From contig JAGHSR010000090.1 in the NCBI GenBank assembly GCA_018065765.1, positions 1 to 9,074 on the forward strand: 9,074 bases of DNA, read 5' to 3'. The position numbers were made by a program, and so were the translations under genes. Under the pieces are notes generated by a model. That model was given only the letters and a program-made list of their open reading frames with translations. It was not told the origin of the DNA and ran no database searches. Each line of letters starts with the position of its first letter. Position 1 is the stretch's first letter. The stretch comes from Candidatus Colicola coprequi (GTDB lineage Bacteria > Bacteroidota > Bacteroidia > Bacteroidales > Paludibacteraceae). This document shows, piece by piece, positions 6,239 to 9,074 of this stretch.

Positions 6239-7795
6239 ATGCTCCGTCATCTCAACATCAAAAACTACGCCCTCATTTCCCATTTGGACATCGACTTTGC
6301 AGAGGGATTCTCCGTGCTGACAGGCGAAACAGGTGCCGGCAAGAGCATTATTTTAGGTGCATTAGCACTCGTCATGGGTGCTCGCGCGGACACCAAAGTG
6401 ATTACCGAAGGCGAAGAGCGGTGTGTCATCGAGGCTGAGTTTGATCATTATCTCATTCGTCGCGAACTATCCACCAATGGGCGTAGCCGCTCCCTGGTGA
6501 ACGATGAAGTGGTGACACAAACCGAACTGAGACAATTAGCCTCCCAATTGATCGATATCCATTCCCAACACGAGAACCTGCTGCTCGGAGATGACCTGTT
6601 CCTCATCGGTATCACCGATGCCGTTGCCGGTAATAGTGCCCTCCGTAGTCAATACGCCCTACACTACACCGCTTACCGCAACGCACAACAGCAACTCGCC
6701 GATTGCCAACAGCAAGCAGCCAAGATACGCAAAGACCAAGACTACCTGCAGTTCTGCTACGAACAACTCGCGTCCGCCAACCTCGTTGACGGAGAAATAG
6801 AAGAGTTGGAGCAGGAAGCCTATCGCCTCAATCATGCCGAACAAATCAAACTCGACCTACTCACGTCTCTCAACCTTATTGATGGCGAGGAAGGTGGTGC
6901 TCTGTCACTGCTACGCACCTGTCGCTTAGAGGACGCTTCTACCGAACTGGCTGAGCGATTGCAGTCGGTGATTATTGAGTTGAGCGATATCCATTGCGAA
7001 GCCTCACACATAGCCGAACACACGGAAGCAGACCCACAGCGACAACAGTGGGTAGAGGAACGATTGGACTTACTCAATAGTCTCCTACGCAAACACGGTC
7101 TTCAGACAATAGAGCAACTCATTACCCTGCGGGACGAAATGAAGCAACAATGCGCTCGTATCGATAGTTTCGATGACGAAATAGCACAACTCACGCAGTT
7201 GGTTCAGTCCACCCGTCAGCAACTGCAAACATCTGCCGACAGCCTTACCCATTCGCGCCAATCGGTGTGCGAATCCATTGGGCAACAACTTATCGTCAAC
7301 CTTCGCCGCTTAGGTATCCGGCACGCTAATGTGGCACTCACGATCACACCTTTGGACGATTTTGATGAATCGGGACAAGACAATGTGCAACTCATGTTTG
7401 CTGCCAACCTCAATCAAACTCTTCGTCGCGCAGCGGACATAGCTTCCGGTGGTGAGATTGCTCGTCTCATGCTGTGCATCAAATCACTCGTTGCTGACCG
7501 CGTGGGACTGCCCACCATCATTCTCGACGAGATAGACACCGGAGTCAGCGGGGAAGTGGCTACCGAGATGGGACATATCATGCAAGATATGGCTCATAAA
7601 CGGCAAGTGATTGCCATCACACACCTCCCACAGATAGCTACTCAAGCCAAAACACAGTACGTGGTGTACAAACAAGACGAACAAGATCGTACACAAACGC
7701 ACATCCGACTGCTTACTCCTCAAGAACGACAACAATACTTAGATCAGTTTTATGTTTCCATTAGCAGAGCGCTTGCGTCCCAAGACGCTGAATGA
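6239..7795 (+). CDS. recN: DNA repair protein RecN
   Basis: RecN is an SMC-like ATPase that acts early in double-strand break repair, holding DNA together for RecA-dependent recombination. Seen here: the N-terminal NYALISHLDIDF, Walker A GETGAGKS (29-36), IDIHSQHENLLL, a coiled-coil middle section rich in Gln, Leu and Glu (about 150-350), the ABC signature ASGGEIARLML (402-412), Walker B TIILDEIDTG (426-435) and the switch ITHLPQIA (460-467). The nucleotide-binding parts are complete. At 518 residues it is shorter than the usual 550 or so. Part of this is a shorter loop before RRELSTNGRSRS. The rest is the end: after LLTPQER the normal EIARMLSG helix is absent, and the last residues are read out of frame through the first 44 bases of rarA. 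The ATG start fits the family N-terminus exactly. Confidence 0.95.
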   Translation: MLRHLNIKNYALISHLDIDFAEGFSVLTGETGAGKSIILGALALVMGARADTKVITEGEERCVIEAEFDHYLIRRELSTNGRSRSLVNDEVVTQTELRQLASQLIDIHSQHENLLLGDDLFLIGITDAVAGNSALRSQYALHYTAYRNAQQQLADCQQQAAKIRKDQDYLQFCYEQLASANLVDGEIEELEQEAYRLNHAEQIKLDLLTSLNLIDGEEGGALSLLRTCRLEDASTELAERLQSVIIELSDIHCEASHIAEHTEADPQRQQWVEERLDLLNSLLRKHGLQTIEQLITLRDEMKQQCARIDSFDDEIAQLTQLVQSTRQQLQTSADSLTHSRQSVCESIGQQLIVNLRRLGIRHANVALTITPLDDFDESGQDNVQLMFAANLNQTLRRAADIASGGEIARLMLCIKSLVADRVGLPTIILDEIDTGVSGEVATEMGHIMQDMAHKRQVIAITHLPQIATQAKTQYVVYKQDEQDRTQTHIRLLTPQERQQYLDQFYVSISRALASQDAE

Positions 7796-9023
7796 TTACA
7801 TAGGGCAACAGCACCTGGTTGGTCAGGGAGCGGTCATTCAAAAAATGATTGAGTCCGGCAATCTATCCTCGTTCATTCTATGGGGACCTCCGGGCGTGGG
7901 TAAGACCACCCTCGCACGAATCATTGCACATGACCTCAAACGCCCTTTCTATACACTCAGTGCCGTCACTGCCGGCGTCAAGGAGGTTCGGGAAGTTATT
8001 GAGCACGCCAAACAAGACACTCAATCCATCTTCTCGAACGCTCTACACACACAATCCCCTATCCTCTTTATCGACGAAATCCATCGTTTCTCCAAATCAC
8101 AACAGGATTCCCTATTGGGAGCGGTGGAGCAAGGCGTTTTTACGCTCATAGGTGCTACCACGGAGAACCCAAGTTTTGAAGTCATCAATCCGCTACTCAG
8201 CCGGTGCCAGATTTATGTACTCAAACCTCTGACACAGGACGACCTGCTCACATTGCTCACACGCGCCGTAGAGCAAGACGAGTATGTCCGAAGTCGCCAT
8301 CTCGATATCCACGAAACAGCAGCCATCCTGCACTATGCCGGAGGCGATGCACGTAAACTGCTCAATATAGTCGAACTCATCGCCAATAGCGTACACGATC
8401 ACATTGTCACCAACCAACTCGTCACCCAACTCCTGCAACAAAACCCGGTAGCGTACGACAAAGATGGCGAACTGCACTACGACATCATTTCTGCATTTAT
8501 CAAAAGCATACGAGGCAGCGATCCCGATGCCGCTATTTATTGGTTGGCTCGCATGGTGGCAGCTGGCGAAGATCCGAAGTTTATTGCACGGCGGCTGGTG
8601 ATTTCCGCATCCGAAGACATAGGACTCGCCAATCCCAATGCCATGTTAGTTGCAAACGCCTGTTTTGATACCTTACAAAAAATAGGTTGGCCTGAAGGAC
8701 GTATCCCGTTGGCTATGGCTACCATTTATCTCGCCACATCGCAAAAATCCAATTCGGCATATTTGGCTATTGATGCCGCATTAGACCAAGTCAAGCAAAC
8801 CGGCAACCTGCCCGTTCCTCTGCATCTTCGCAATGCGCCAACGCAACTGATGAGCGACTTGGGATATAGCGATGGCTACTTGTATGCACACGATTTCCCT
8901 AACCACTTTGTCAAACAGCAGTTCTTACCGGATGAACTGCAAGGCACTACATTTTGGAATCCGCAAGGAAGTCCACAAGAGCAGAAATTAGCTGATTGGA
9001 TGATGTTTCTTTGGGAAAAATAA
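7752..9023 (+). CDS. rarA: Replication-associated recombination protein A (AAA+ ATPase)
   Basis: RarA (MgsA) is a tetrameric AAA+ ATPase related to clamp-loader subunits and RuvB; it acts at stalled replication forks and gaps. The start MFPLAERLRPKTLNDYIGQQHLVG is the normal family N-terminus, which supports the ATG at 7752 although it lies inside recN. Walker A GPPGVGKT is at 45-52, Walker B LFIDEI at 105-110, sensor 1 GATTEN at 134-139, the arginine finger R151 in LLSRCQIY, and sensor 2 GDARKLLN at 198-205. The C-terminal oligomerisation region (YDKDGELHYD, AFIKSIRGSDPDAAIYWLARM, SEDIGLANPNA) is full length and ends WMMFLWEK. At 423 residues it is complete. The 44-base overlap with recN suggests coupled expression of two DNA-repair proteins. 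No terminator is visible in the 51 bases that follow. Confidence 0.96.
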   Translation: MFPLAERLRPKTLNDYIGQQHLVGQGAVIQKMIESGNLSSFILWGPPGVGKTTLARIIAHDLKRPFYTLSAVTAGVKEVREVIEHAKQDTQSIFSNALHTQSPILFIDEIHRFSKSQQDSLLGAVEQGVFTLIGATTENPSFEVINPLLSRCQIYVLKPLTQDDLLTLLTRAVEQDEYVRSRHLDIHETAAILHYAGGDARKLLNIVELIANSVHDHIVTNQLVTQLLQQNPVAYDKDGELHYDIISAFIKSIRGSDPDAAIYWLARMVAAGEDPKFIARRLVISASEDIGLANPNAMLVANACFDTLQKIGWPEGRIPLAMATIYLATSQKSNSAYLAIDAALDQVKQTGNLPVPLHLRNAPTQLMSDLGYSDGYLYAHDFPNHFVKQQFLPDELQGTTFWNPQGSPQEQKLADWMMFLWEK

Positions 9024-9074
9024 CACTGGTAGGTTTTATAAATTAGGTAATCAAGGAGTCTATCTATATATAAA

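Noticed and set aside
1943..9023. A defence island or biosynthetic gene cluster next to the IS
   Set aside because: Every gene is a recognisable housekeeping or envelope family (DUF4837, tilS, aroE, DUF4831, porD-like, recN, rarA); no nuclease, toxin, restriction or tailoring enzyme is present.
9024..9074. Terminator after rarA
   Set aside because: The 51 bases contain no stable hairpin followed by a T-run, so the transcript end is not visible in the window.

Overview
This window looks like a chromosomal segment from a member of the Bacteroidales (phylum Bacteroidota). The evidence is a Bacteroidota-type promoter (TTTG, 20 bases, TAnnTTTG) seen three times, no obvious Shine-Dalgarno sequences, and three protein families I recognise as Bacteroidota-specific (DUF4837 lipoprotein, DUF4831, DUF4835/PorD). 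The family names come from memory of family sequences; no search was run.

Layout. Positions 1 to about 1330 hold an IS4-type insertion sequence on the minus strand. Its transposase gene appears broken: a frameshift in a run of four G near the 3' end, and an in-frame TAG upstream of the first ATG. The far IS end lies outside the window. Positions about 1330 to 1942 are a gene-poor, repeat-rich spacer. It holds a 7-bp-stem hairpin, two copies of a 16-bp direct repeat flanking a G/C-rich hairpin repeat, an orphan minus-strand promoter, and a perfect 27-bp inverted repeat whose right arm supplies the -33 box of the promoter for everything downstream.

From 1943 to 9023 seven plus-strand genes are tightly packed and probably form one operon: DUF4837 lipoprotein, tilS (tRNA-Ile lysidine synthase), aroE (shikimate dehydrogenase), DUF4831 exported protein, porD-like exported protein, recN (DNA repair SMC-like ATPase) and rarA (AAA+ replication-recombination protein). 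Gaps are 14, 15, -4, -4, 9 and -44 bases. The set mixes envelope proteins, translation fidelity, aromatic amino-acid synthesis and DNA repair. This looks like a housekeeping cluster, not a dedicated pathway.

I see no new defence or biosynthetic system. The most interesting pattern is gene-end erosion inside the operon. TilS stops after its catalytic domain. AroE has no ordinary start codon ahead of its first conserved strand and ends in a tail made from a 14-bp tandem repeat. The DUF4831 protein and RecN both seem to lose their usual C-terminal residues where they overlap the next gene. Whether this is lineage-wide compaction or local damage is testable by comparison with relatives.
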